The notes under the pieces were generated by a model. The model was given only the letters and a program-made list of their open reading frames with translations, was not told the DNA's origin and did not search any database. Shown piece after piece: positions 50,175-58,524 of a stretch of DNA of 64,000 nt. The stretch is from Sungkyunkwania multivorans (lineage in GTDB: Bacteria; Bacteroidota; Bacteroidia; Flavobacteriales; Flavobacteriaceae), in NCBI RefSeq assembly GCF_042675645.1, contig NZ_JBHTJH010000005.1:1-64000 (forward strand). Reading direction: 5' to 3'. Within the stretch, counting starts at the first letter, position 1; each line of letters opens with the position of its first letter. The translations under genes were made by a program, and so were the position numbers.

Positions 50175-51095
50175 TTACTGAGAAATGGCTACTTTGATGA
50201 CCGCCCTTTCGCCTGTGTCTGAGGCTACTTCAAGAAGATAAATTCCATTTGGACTATTTAGAGTAAATTCGATTTCGCGCTGATTCAGGTAGTCATTTGT
50301 TAGAACAACTTGTCCCATAAGGTTTCGCGCCGTGAGCGTGATATTGTCATAAGACTCATTCAGCATAAAAACAGTGGTGTTTCCGTTAGATTGGTAATAA
50401 TTCAGCTTCTTTCCAAATGTGTTCTCCACAATTCCAAGCGTGGTATAGGTAACAGAGAGCACTGGCTGGTTGGTTCCTGTGGCTTCAAAACGCTTGGCTG
50501 TTCTATCTGTTGATTCGTTGCCAATGAAGATCCATCCAAAGTTATTTGCTGGAGTGGTGATCCAAGCATTGAGGTCGCTCACTAGGCCCGCGGATGACCA
50601 AGAATACATTCCTACCCCATCAACAGTAGTAGTTGCGGAAGGGGTGGGATTGAAATCTCCCCCGGGACTGGCCCAGGTCGAAGTGCTGAAAAACGAATGG
50701 ATCCACGTCGCATCGTTGGTCGTTGCACCAGTGCCATCGCCTTCTCCTCCGCCAGCATCTGAGGTGCCGGAGCCCCAATCGCTAGTAACGCTATGTAAGG
50801 AAACATTTTCGGCATCGGCGCGAGTTTGGTTCATATTCAGGGTTAGGGTAGCCGCAGTGACCGTTGCTCCCGCAGGGATTGCAGAGAGGTCAAAATACAA
50901 CAGACCTCTTCGGGTATTGATCGCATCAGCCTGAAGGGTATTGCCTGCAAAGAAATAACTGCCAGCACCGTTACTTAAGTTTCCGGTAGCAGACTCATAA
51001 AGTGTATTGTATCTACTGGGATTAATGTCGATCGTTGTTTGCGAAAATCCAGCAATGCCTATCGCTGAAAAGAGAAAGGTAAAGATCTTTTTCAT
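50175..51095 (-). CDS. DNRLRE-domain protein with T9SS sorting domain
   Basis: A 306-residue secreted protein, signal peptide 1-18 (cut after FSQ). The first part (about 20-215) is a DNRLRE-type beta-sandwich, recognised by NTRRGLLYFDLSAIPAGATV, SDWGSG and GWIFIGNES. The last 85 residues (from about 220) are a T9SS type A domain with LNYYQSNGNTTVFM and NGIYLLEVASDTGERAVIKVAISQ at the end. Members bind or display on the cell surface; ligand unknown. Single gene. Confidence 0.85.
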   Translation of the reverse strand: MKKIFTFLFSAIGIAGFSQTTIDINPSRYNTLYESATGNLSNGAGSYFFAGNTLQADAINTRRGLLYFDLSAIPAGATVTAATLTLNMNQTRADAENVSLHSVTSDWGSGTSDAGGGEGDGTGATTNDATWIHSFFSTSTWASPGGDFNPTPSATTTVDGVGMYSWSSAGLVSDLNAWITTPANNFGWIFIGNESTDRTAKRFEATGTNQPVLSVTYTTLGIVENTFGKKLNYYQSNGNTTVFMLNESYDNITLTARNLMGQVVLTNDYLNQREIEFTLNSPNGIYLLEVASDTGERAVIKVAISQ

Positions 51096-51199
51096 GTGAA
51101 AGGGTTTATGGTTATTGACAAAAACAAAGTTATTAAAATTAAAGATAGGATATGTCGGTGATCTAAGAGCTCAAGGTTTGCAGAGAGTCTGTGTTCTTT

Positions 51200-51736
51200 T
51201 TACTTTCTTTTCAACAGGAAGTTGACATTGACATTCACTTCCTCTGCGATCTTGTTGCTTACTATTTTGGGAATTTCAATATCAAAATCTTCGGGGCGCA
51301 GCACGAACGAGCCGGACACAACTAGTTGGTCGCCCTTTTCTTCTAACTTCATTTTGGTACTGATATCCTTGGTTTTTCCGTGAAGGGTTATACTGCCATT
51401 CAAGAGATACTCGGATTGAAGGTTGTCAAACTCAAAACTTTCGAGGGTTCCTTTGAAGGTCGCTTTGGGAAACTTGCTCGATTCGATATAATTCTCATTG
51501 AAATGTTCTTCCATCAAGGCCACTTTAAATCGAAAGCCTTTAATGAGTGCCAATGCTGCCATCTCCCCATTCTCGGTATTTAAAATGGCCGTTACAGACT
51601 CGTTTTTGGCCTTCACCTCTTCAAAAGATGGAACTGAGGCCTCAAAATTGATAGTTCCGTTTTTCGTTAGGTATTTGCCTTGAGAAAATACCATTCCAGA
51701 ACTTGCCAACAGGAGAAAAATGATCGTGTTTTTCAT
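51200..51736 (-). CDS. YceI-family protein
   Basis: A 178-residue periplasmic lipocalin-like protein, signal peptide 1-18 (cut after VFSQ). Typical YceI features: NGTINFEASVPSFEEVKA, FNENYIESSKFPKATFKG and SGSFVLRPEDFDIEIPKIV. The fold binds polyisoprenoids or other amphipathic molecules. The open frame extends to 51838 but overlaps the cytochrome gene; the ATG at 51736, 7 bp beyond that gene's stop, is the start. Part of a group with cytochrome, OB-fold, ankyrin, DOMON-like and DUF5777 genes. Confidence 0.9.
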   Translation of the reverse strand: MKNTIIFLLLASSGMVFSQGKYLTKNGTINFEASVPSFEEVKAKNESVTAILNTENGEMAALALIKGFRFKVALMEEHFNENYIESSKFPKATFKGTLESFEFDNLQSEYLLNGSITLHGKTKDISTKMKLEEKGDQLVVSGSFVLRPEDFDIEIPKIVSNKIAEEVNVNVNFLLKRK

Positions 51737-51743
51737 AATATTC

Positions 51744-52106
51744 TTATTCTTCAATAAAACCATCGTCTTTCCATTTTTGAAATACTTCCCTAGTAGTTGT
51801 CGGAAGAAGCCCCGATGGTGGCATTGGGGCATTTTCATTGTTCACTCTATTCAGTAAAGATCCGTCTTCTACCCAAAATCGCGCTTGGGTGTAAGTGACC
51901 AACGACATCGGCGCCCCATTGATCGGAGGGTCTTGATGGCAATTTTGACAGACACTTTGCAAAACAGGTTCGATATTCGTTTTGAATGTTATAGGGTCAG
52001 GTCCTTGAGGTGTGGGATCGATAAGGTCGTCCTCACTGTCGTTCGTACACGATAAAAATACTGTTAGAAAACACGTATAGATACTAACTTTAATTATTCT
52101 CATCAC
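51744..52106 (-). CDS. Monoheme cytochrome c-type lipoprotein
   Basis: A 120-residue lipoprotein with Cys20 in the lipobox FLSC, then an acidic linker. The haem-binding motif is CQNCH; the likely axial Met lies in NAPMPPSG near the C-terminus. The fold is short and resembles the cytochrome domains of the group that includes surface-layer or DUF-type cytochromes. A start at the second Met (52103) is equally possible. Cotranscribed with yceI (7-bp gap) and divergent from the OB-fold gene. Its electron donor or acceptor is unknown. Confidence 0.85.
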   Translation of the reverse strand: MMRIIKVSIYTCFLTVFLSCTNDSEDDLIDPTPQGPDPITFKTNIEPVLQSVCQNCHQDPPINGAPMSLVTYTQARFWVEDGSLLNRVNNENAPMPPSGLLPTTTREVFQKWKDDGFIEE

Positions 52107-52218
52107 TGATTGCTTTGTAATAAAACTACGATTTTTACGGTTTTAAAATGATGGAATTAACATAATGTTTAGTGAAAATGTAAAAATTTAAGTTAATTTT
52201 ATTATCGATAACCTCCTT

Positions 52219-52623
52219 ATGACCAACAATTTGAAACGCATCGCCTTTATAATATTAATTGTTATTATCGTACTGTTCTTTGGTTATAGATACCTGTATC
52301 AAGAACATAGAGATGTTGCTCAAGAGAATGCGATCTACAGTGTTTCGGCGGTGACCTTGGGCAAAGAATTCACCGAAAACAATACCGCTGCGACCGCGAA
52401 GTATCTAGACCAAACGATAGGGGTCAGTGGAGTTGTAACAGAGGTTGATGCGGAAGGATTTACGTTAGATAATACTATTTATTGCAAGTTATTAGATGTA
52501 TCTTTCAACTCGCAATCGTTAAAAGGTTCTTTACAGGTAAAGGGAAGATGCATAGGTTATGATGAGCTGTTAGAACTTGTTAAACTAGACCAAGTCACCA
52601 TTTTAGACCAAACCAACCGATGA
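52219..52623 (+). CDS. OB-fold (tRNA_anti-like) membrane-anchored protein
   Basis: A 134-residue protein with one N-terminal TM helix (about 8-24) and an OB-fold of the tRNA_anti-like type (about 58-130), recognised by DQTIGVSGVVTEVDAEGFTLDN and GSLQVKGRCIGYDEL. Bacterial members are mostly periplasmic or outer-membrane-linked and have no proven ligand. Its stop overlaps the start of the ankyrin gene by 4 bp (ATGA). First gene of a + strand run continuing to the DOMON-like gene. Confidence 0.82.
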   Translation: MTNNLKRIAFIILIVIIVLFFGYRYLYQEHRDVAQENAIYSVSAVTLGKEFTENNTAATAKYLDQTIGVSGVVTEVDAEGFTLDNTIYCKLLDVSFNSQSLKGSLQVKGRCIGYDELLELVKLDQVTILDQTNR

Positions 52624-53141
52624 AGAATCTTTATTTCTTAGGACTTTTCCTAGTTACTTCACTTCTCTTTGCACAAGACAAGGATGTTTTTGATATTGCA
52701 CGTAAAGGCTCTGTTTCAGAGTTGAGATCCCTACACCAGATAGAACAGGATATTATCAATACAACCAATGAGGCAGGATATTCTCCCTTGACCTTGGCAT
52801 GTTATTACAATAATGTTGAGGTTGCCAGCTATTTGATAGCACACGCCGAAGATATCAATGGCAGCAGTAAAATGGGGACGCCGCTTATGGCGGCTACTTA
52901 CAAAGGGGATGTGGAGATTGTAAGAATGCTTCTAAAAAAGGGGGCCGATCCAAACATCAGCGATCCCAATGGCACCACCGCTCTGATCTATGCCACCATG
53001 TTTCAGAACAAAGAAATTGTAAAGATGCTCATCGAAGCTGATGCGGACATCTACCATATTGATAATAAAGGCAAATCTGCCTATGATTATGCGAAGATGC
53101 ATGATGATAAAGAATTGATAACCATATTCAAAACCAAATAA
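52620..53141 (+). CDS. Exported ankyrin-repeat protein
   Basis: A 173-residue protein, signal peptide 1-18 (cut after LLFAQ). Four ankyrin units follow (about 40-165), with GYSPLTLACYYNNVEVASYLI, GTPLMAATYKGDVEIVRMLLKKGADPN and GTTALIYATMFQNKEIVKMLIEADAD. Ankyrin repeats bind proteins; the partner is probably periplasmic. Coupled to the OB-fold gene (overlap) and followed after 2 bp by the DOMON-like gene. Confidence 0.88.
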   Translation: MKNLYFLGLFLVTSLLFAQDKDVFDIARKGSVSELRSLHQIEQDIINTTNEAGYSPLTLACYYNNVEVASYLIAHAEDINGSSKMGTPLMAATYKGDVEIVRMLLKKGADPNISDPNGTTALIYATMFQNKEIVKMLIEADADIYHIDNKGKSAYDYAKMHDDKELITIFKTK

Positions 53142-53143
53142 TT

Positions 53144-53926
53144 ATGAAAAAGATTACGCTTTCAATTGTATGCATGTTTTTTACATGTGCGCTTTTATCA
53201 CAAACTTACTCAACTGGTGATGTGGCAGTAACAGGAGATTATACCGTACGATTTGATGTCGATGTGCCGAACGACTTGGTCACACTTACATTGGTTGGAC
53301 CAGATAATGTATGGCTGGGAGTTAGCCCCGGAACACCTGCGGGCCTTGGGATGGGAAATCTCGACGACGATGCTATTGTGTACAATTCCAACGGTTTGGA
53401 AGACAGGAACATGCCCTCAGGAACGGGAACTCCTCCGCTGGACAATGGCGCTTCGCCTATTGACGAATGGACGCTGGTCAGTGATAATGCTTCGGGCGGT
53501 GTCATTACTGTGGTGGCGACAAGGGCCATTAATACGGGAGATCCAGAGGATTACGTTTTTCCCACTTCCCCTGGCAGTTTTGAGTTTCTTTGGGTCAAAG
53601 GAAACGGAACCACCGCGTTTGGCTATCACGGATTTAGTAACAAAGGAGGTGCGATGAGCAGCTTTGTATTGGGTATTGATGAGTTTACCTTATCACAATT
53701 CAAGATGTATCCCGTGCCTGCAAATGACCTATTGAATATTGAACTTCCAAAAGAGGTGGACGAAGCAGAAGCAGTGGTCTACAATTATTTAGGAAGTGAA
53801 GTGCTAAGAGCTGAGATCGGACGCCTAAAGAACGACGTCAACGTGGCTGGACTTTCAACTGGCTTATACATGCTAAAATTGAATGCAGAAGGAAAGAGCA
53901 GCACTAAAATGTTTGTCAAACAGTAA
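53144..53926 (+). CDS. DOMON-like T9SS-secreted protein
   Basis: A 260-residue secreted protein, signal peptide 1-19 (cut after LLSQ). The mature N-terminal part (about 25-175) has beta-sandwich segments of DOMON type (NVWLGVSPGTPAG, then GNLDDDAIVYNS), which in other proteins bind haem or sugars. The C-terminal 80 residues are a T9SS type A domain (FKMYPVPANDLLNIELP to KMFVKQ). A haem or redox link would suit the neighbouring cytochrome, but the haem ligands are not visible. Confidence 0.78.
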   Translation: MKKITLSIVCMFFTCALLSQTYSTGDVAVTGDYTVRFDVDVPNDLVTLTLVGPDNVWLGVSPGTPAGLGMGNLDDDAIVYNSNGLEDRNMPSGTGTPPLDNGASPIDEWTLVSDNASGGVITVVATRAINTGDPEDYVFPTSPGSFEFLWVKGNGTTAFGYHGFSNKGGAMSSFVLGIDEFTLSQFKMYPVPANDLLNIELPKEVDEAEAVVYNYLGSEVLRAEIGRLKNDVNVAGLSTGLYMLKLNAEGKSSTKMFVKQ

Positions 53927-53944
53927 CTAAATTGAAGAATATAG

Positions 53945-54004
53945 AGGTTGACTAAGAAGTCTCTAGGTCGGAATGACGACTTCTTAGACAGCCTCCTTTT
54001 TTTT
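53945..54004 (+). terminator. Terminator built from a repeat-family hairpin
   Basis: A 17-bp stem (53945-53961 / 53978-53994, one mismatch and one wobble) is followed by T8. The 16-base loop, read on the other strand, is GTCATTCCGACCTAGA, nearly the head of the repeat at 5403-5499 (GTCATTCCGACCTTGA), and the stem resembles the outer arms there. Confidence 0.75.
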
Positions 54005-54024
54005 GAATAATTCCTTTTGTTTTT

Positions 54025-54876
54025 ATGAATCGCCTGTTCCTTGTTTTTTGCTTTGTTCCTTTGCTTACGCTCGCGCAGGATGATCTGCTGGGCGAGATCG
54101 AGCAAGATGCTGATTCCATTCCTACAGAGGTGGATGCCGTTTTTAAGGGTTTAAAGATCATCAATTTCGAATCGACCAAGCTCGCCAAGAAAAAAGACTT
54201 TTATTTTATTGTTTCTCATCGTTTTGGGAGCGTAAAGAACGGTTTTGATGATTTTTTTGGCTTAGACAATGCCGTAACAAGGCTGCAATTTATCTATGGT
54301 TTTTCGGACGGTTTCAATCTTGGAATTTCCAGAAGTTCCAATCAAAAGATATATGATCTCTCGACAAAGTATAGGCTGGTTAGTCAAAAAGAAAAGGGTT
54401 TTCCGTTCACTATGGTCGGTTTTCATCAGTTGGCTATCAATACCGCGCTAGAAAAGGAGTTTCTTCCAAAATTGACATTCAACAATAGACTATCCTATGT
54501 GACGCAACTATTGGTCTCTAGAAAGTTCTCAGAAAAACTTTCTTTAGAATTGGCCCCAAGCTACTTTCATGAGAACTATGTGTCTTACGATCCGCAGAGC
54601 AATTCGCAATTCGCTTTGGGAATGGGGGGTAGATACAAATTGGGGAAGCGTTTTACCTTAAATATGGACTATGGGTGGCATTGGAACCGTGCTTCCGGTT
54701 CGCCATTTAAAAATCCTTTGTCTATTGGCGTAGACATTGAAACAGGCGGGCATGTCTTTCAACTTCATTTCACCAATGCACAGGCCATGAATGAGAGTGG
54801 ATATCTCGGTCAGGCCACTGGAGATTGGGGCGATGGAGATTTCTTTTTCGGTTTTAATCTCAACCGGGTCTTCTAA
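54025..54876 (+). CDS. DUF5777-type beta-barrel protein
   Basis: A 283-residue predicted outer-membrane protein, signal peptide 1-18 (cut after LTLAQ). The mature part alternates aromatic and polar residues (KDFYFIVSHRFGSV, TRLQFIYGFSDGFNLGISR, GDGDFFFGFNLNRVF at the C-terminus), with a terminal Phe as expected for a beta barrel. This matches DUF5777. Such genes often lie beside YceI, cytochrome and OB-fold genes, as here. The upstream terminator may let it be expressed separately. Function unknown. Confidence 0.82.
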   Translation: MNRLFLVFCFVPLLTLAQDDLLGEIEQDADSIPTEVDAVFKGLKIINFESTKLAKKKDFYFIVSHRFGSVKNGFDDFFGLDNAVTRLQFIYGFSDGFNLGISRSSNQKIYDLSTKYRLVSQKEKGFPFTMVGFHQLAINTALEKEFLPKLTFNNRLSYVTQLLVSRKFSEKLSLELAPSYFHENYVSYDPQSNSQFALGMGGRYKLGKRFTLNMDYGWHWNRASGSPFKNPLSIGVDIETGGHVFQLHFTNAQAMNESGYLGQATGDWGDGDFFFGFNLNRVF

Positions 54877-54878
54877 GG

Positions 54879-55571
54879 TCAATTAAAGAATTGATAGGTA
54901 ATTCCTGTAACAATGGCAAAACCAAAGCTGAGCAAGGTACCTATAAGAATGTATTCGGTCAATTTTCGATCTTTGGCCTTGGTGAGGTCGCTAAATCTGA
55001 AGATCGACTTGGCGGCGATCAAGAAGCCAACTCCTTCCCAATGATCGGAAGCGATGAAAATAAACACCAGTAAACGCTCTAGCATTCCAATATATTTTCC
55101 GGCATTTTCCAAAGACTCGTCTTCATCCATTTCAGTTTCAGGGGTATAGAAGGACAAAATGGTCTTCAGGATAATAGCGGCGGGAAATGAAAGAAATACG
55201 AGCGCGGTGATCATCCCCCAGTTGGGTTCAAAGAAGATAAAGGGATTACCAGAATTCAATGCGGTAAGACCTAGAATGACCGCTATATGAAGTGCTTGGT
55301 CAATAAAGAACCAACTGCGTTTGTTCTTTTTCTTTTGAAGGCTTAGTTTCAAGCCATCGATCAGCAGGTGACTTACAGCGATGACCAAAGCGATATGCCA
55401 TAGCGACCAATCCCACAGGAAAAGAAGGGTCAATACCATGTGAAGGATCACATGCAAATACAGTTGATAGGCACCAAACTTTTTCTTTTCCTTGGCTTTC
55501 ACCCACGCTTTGGATTGTAAGACAAAGTCGCCCACCAAATGCGCTAATAGCAATTTTAGTAATAGTTCCAT
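54879..55571 (-). CDS. DUF3307 membrane protein
   Basis: A 230-residue membrane protein with about six TM helices. Diagnostic start LLAHLVGDFVLQSKAWVKAKEKK and the following HVILHMVLTLLFLWDW match DUF3307. It lies 2 bp behind satD on the same strand, a pairing common in Bacteroidota, so the two probably act together. Its 3' end is 2 bp from the convergent DUF5777 gene. Function unknown. Confidence 0.85.
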   Translation of the reverse strand: MELLLKLLLAHLVGDFVLQSKAWVKAKEKKKFGAYQLYLHVILHMVLTLLFLWDWSLWHIALVIAVSHLLIDGLKLSLQKKKNKRSWFFIDQALHIAVILGLTALNSGNPFIFFEPNWGMITALVFLSFPAAIILKTILSFYTPETEMDEDESLENAGKYIGMLERLLVFIFIASDHWEGVGFLIAAKSIFRFSDLTKAKDRKLTEYILIGTLLSFGFAIVTGITYQFFN

Positions 55572-55573
55572 GG

Positions 55574-56197
55574 TTATGGGTTAAGTAGGTTATCTAATTC
55601 TTTTCTGAAAACTAGTTGTTCAAAATCATGTATCTCTTTGATGCCAGATCTTTTTAGACGCTCGCTCATGGTATTCTGTTTGATACCCAAGCTGTTGCCA
55701 AGAACTTGTTGAGAAGCTAGTGGGTTCTCTATATAGGTCTTTACAGCTTCGGCCGAATTCACTGTCCATTGGTCCATGACGAGCAAGGTCAGAGCAAAAC
55801 AGGTGTTTAGTGCTTGGTCGACATCTGCGGAGCTCGTTTTTATCAGCAAATTTTGTCTTTTGTTCTCCAAGGCATCGAAGGCCTCACCAGAATTGACGAA
55901 GGCACTCCCATTCGCCTCGGCAATACGTTCGGCATCGTTATCTTTGGCGCCTATACCAATTCCGATTCGCACATCCAATCCTGCAATGGTCTTTATACAA
56001 GCCTTGATATGAACTGCAGCCAAAAATACCTCTGAAGGAACTGAGATCTCCAGCTGGAAACTGTCTCCTCTATAGATGTCCCAGTCCTTTGGCCGGCTGC
56101 CGTAATTGGAAAGGACGCCTTTGAGTTTTCCCAACCAATCCTGCCCTTTTAATGCAGCTCGAGAATTAATAATATCTCCTGTGATGATACTTGTCAT
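55574..56197 (-). CDS. SatD-family protein with C-terminal HTH
   Basis: A 207-residue protein. The N-terminal domain starts TSIITGDIINSRAA and contains YRGDSFQLEI and RIGIGIGAKDND, resembling the nucleotide-cyclase-like fold of SatD proteins. The last 50 residues (ASQQVLGNSLGIKQNTMSERLKRSG) form a helix-turn-helix of sigma-region-4/LuxR appearance. Three identical-type palindromes lie directly upstream, the first only 3 bp before the ATG, so autoregulation through this HTH is likely. It is coupled to the DUF3307 gene. Confidence 0.85.
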   Translation of the reverse strand: MTSIITGDIINSRAALKGQDWLGKLKGVLSNYGSRPKDWDIYRGDSFQLEISVPSEVFLAAVHIKACIKTIAGLDVRIGIGIGAKDNDAERIAEANGSAFVNSGEAFDALENKRQNLLIKTSSADVDQALNTCFALTLLVMDQWTVNSAEAVKTYIENPLASQQVLGNSLGIKQNTMSERLKRSGIKEIHDFEQLVFRKELDNLLNP

Positions 56198-56200
56198 GAT

Positions 56201-56276
56201 TATCGTTTTTTAAAGCGATACAATCAAATATCGTGTATTAAAACGATAAAAACAAATATCGTCTTTTAAAACGATA
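56201..56276 (-). promoter_or_regulatory. Three palindromic operators at 28-bp spacing upstream of satD
   Basis: 20-bp sites at 56201-56220, 56229-56248 and 56257-56276, consensus TATCGTnTTTTAAAACGATA with the second and third deviating at one or two positions. Start-to-start spacing is exactly 28 bp. The sites are palindromic, suiting a dimeric regulator; the nearest covers the ribosome-binding region. SatD's own HTH is the obvious candidate. Confidence 0.8.
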
Positions 56277-56287
56277 AAAATTCTTTT

Positions 56288-57610
56288 CTAGTCATTTTCT
56301 TCAGCACGCTTCAAAATACTCTCTGGCAACGCTTTTTTCGCTTTCGCCCCCATCTTTTTTATCTTCTCAATACTGGTGATGATATTGCCTTTTCCCTCAA
56401 CAAGTTTGTTCATGGCACCAGCATATTCCTTTTTTGCCTCGTCCATTCTTTTTCCGACTTTCGTCAAGTCATCGACAAAGCCACTAAATTTATCATAAAG
56501 CGCTCCAGCTTGTCTAGCGATCTCAATCGCATTGCGCTGCTGTTTTTCATTATTCCACATCGTATCTATGGTACGAAGTGTAGCCAATAGGGTAGAAGGA
56601 GTAACAATAACGATATTCTTTTCAAAAGCTTTATTGTACAAGGTATCATCCTGATTCAATGCAATGGCAAAAGCTGGCTCAATGGGGATGAACATCAGCA
56701 CAAAATCTGGAGATTCTATTTCGTACAGATCTTCATATCGTTTTCCCGAGAGTTCTTCCACGTGTTTCTTTACGGAAATCAAATGTTCTTTGAGAAAACG
56801 TTTTTGATCCTCTTCTTCGGCATTTACATAGCGTTCATAGGCCGAGAGCGATACTTTAGAGTCGACGATCATCTTTTTGCCGTCGGGAAGATGGATGATC
56901 ACATCGGGCATCGCACGACTTCCATCTTCACGGGTAAAATTTTGCTGCACCGTGTATTCGCGATCTTTTTCCAATCCGCTTTTTTCTAAGACACGCTCCA
57001 GTACTAATTCGCCCCAGTTTCCTTGCATCTTACTATCGCCTTTCAATGCTTTGGTGAGGTTTACCGCCTCTTTGCTCATTTGTTCGTTGAGCTCCTTCAA
57101 TCCTAGGATCTGCTGTCTCAGCGCGGCATGATAATCAATGCTTTCCTTATGGGTTTGCTCTACCTTTTTCTCAAAAAGCTGAATCTTCTCTTGAAGCGGC
57201 GTCAAGATATTCTTGATGTTCTCTTTGTTCTGTTCGGTGAATTTCGAGGATTTCTCCTCCAGGATCTTGCTTGCTAAGATCTGAAAGTCCTTATTGAACT
57301 TTTCCTGAAGTTTAGCAACCTCCTCTTTATGTTCTTCATTCTTTTGGCTGAGATTATTGTAGGCCTCCCTGTATTTAACAGTCTCAATGGTCAATTGCTC
57401 ATTCTTATCACGGATCTTTTCCACTTCCAAGAGCATTTCAAGCTTGTCGTTTTCGGCTTGTTCCTTTTGTTGTTCGATCATCTGAAGTTTCCCGTCCAGC
57501 AGTTCAACACGGGATCTATTCCGCAATCTGTTGAATGACCATCCGATAATTCCGCCAACGAGAAGCGCTCCCAAAATGATCAAGGATAAAAGTAGGTTTT
57601 CGTTCATCAT
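56288..57610 (-). CDS. rmuC: DNA recombination protein RmuC
   Basis: A 440-residue protein: N-terminal TM helix (about 6-25), long coiled coil (about 30-180) and a C-terminal PD-(D/E)XK-like nuclease domain with PDVIIHLPDGKKMIVDSKVSLSAYERY. It limits inversions and other rearrangements between repeats in E. coli. The protein starts at one of two tandem Met codons (57610 or 57607). It ends 12 bp before the satD operator array but is not clearly cotranscribed with satD, since the array contains the latter's promoter. Confidence 0.93.
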   Translation of the reverse strand: MMNENLLLSLIILGALLVGGIIGWSFNRLRNRSRVELLDGKLQMIEQQKEQAENDKLEMLLEVEKIRDKNEQLTIETVKYREAYNNLSQKNEEHKEEVAKLQEKFNKDFQILASKILEEKSSKFTEQNKENIKNILTPLQEKIQLFEKKVEQTHKESIDYHAALRQQILGLKELNEQMSKEAVNLTKALKGDSKMQGNWGELVLERVLEKSGLEKDREYTVQQNFTREDGSRAMPDVIIHLPDGKKMIVDSKVSLSAYERYVNAEEEDQKRFLKEHLISVKKHVEELSGKRYEDLYEIESPDFVLMFIPIEPAFAIALNQDDTLYNKAFEKNIVIVTPSTLLATLRTIDTMWNNEKQQRNAIEIARQAGALYDKFSGFVDDLTKVGKRMDEAKKEYAGAMNKLVEGKGNIITSIEKIKKMGAKAKKALPESILKRAEEND

Positions 57611-57719
57611 AGAAAGGCTTTAATGTTTTTAAAATTACAAATTACAATAGAAAAATGGGTTTTGAATTGATATTGAGATCTTTGTTTGCAGCAACTTGAA
57701 GATTTTGTTTTGGGGTAGG

Positions 57720-58520
57720 TCATTCGTTATTCTTTACTTTAAAGCTTCTTGTTTGACTATCAAATTGTATCAGGTCTGAAGGGAAGATCTGGTCAAAGCT
57801 TTTGTCAGCGATCAACGTATCCGGACTTCCCGAGACCGTTTCCCTTTCATTCATAACGACCATTTGGTCACATAATTGGATGGCCACCTCTATTTCGTGA
57901 GTAGAGAACAACACGGTCTTCTTGGTCTCATGCGCTATCTTGCGTAATAATTTCAGAATATATGCCTTATGATAGATGTCTAAATGCGTAGTTGGTTCGT
58001 CCAGTATGATGAGGTCCGTATCTTGGGCAATTGCACGGGCGATCATTGCCTTTTGCAATTGCCCATCGCTCAGCTCGAAACATTTCTTATCCATAATGTC
58101 ATCTATTTGCACCAGTGCTAATGCTTCTCGCACTTTTTTTGCATCCTTCTCTGAAAGGGTTCCTACCCAATTTGTGTAGGGTTGCCTTCCCAAGGCAACG
58201 AGCTCAAAGACAGTTAGATTTTTCGAGGGTATCTGTTCCGTGAGTACCAAACTCAACGTAGCTGCCAATTCTATTGAATTTTGCTTTGTAAGTGATCTAT
58301 CTTTTAGAAATATATCACCCGATAGCGGTCTTTGTATCTTGGCTAACGTTCTTAGCAGTGTGGACTTACCGATCCCGTTGGCTCCAACCAAGGCGACGAG
58401 CGCTCCACTTTTGAGATGGAAGCTGATGTCTTCCCCTATCACTTGAGGACCCTTTTTGGTCTTGTAACCAATAGAAAGATGTTCGACTTTAAGAATGGTA
58501 TTTATTGTGGTGTCTTTCAA
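57720..58520 (-). CDS. btuD: ABC transporter ATPase, FecE/BtuD-type
   Basis: A 266-residue ATPase with Walker A GANGIGKST, signature LSDGQLQKAMIARA (SDGQ in place of SGGQ), Walker B LIILDEPTTHLD and H-loop STHEIE. Last gene of the minus-strand unit with permease and binding protein (gap 4 bp). Cobalamin is the inferred substrate from the divergent riboswitch-btuB gene; iron-siderophore transporters have the same architecture. Confidence 0.9.
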   Translation of the reverse strand: MKDTTINTILKVEHLSIGYKTKKGPQVIGEDISFHLKSGALVALVGANGIGKSTLLRTLAKIQRPLSGDIFLKDRSLTKQNSIELAATLSLVLTEQIPSKNLTVFELVALGRQPYTNWVGTLSEKDAKKVREALALVQIDDIMDKKCFELSDGQLQKAMIARAIAQDTDLIILDEPTTHLDIYHKAYILKLLRKIAHETKKTVLFSTHEIEVAIQLCDQMVVMNERETVSGSPDTLIADKSFDQIFPSDLIQFDSQTRSFKVKNNE

Positions 58521-58524
58521 ACTG

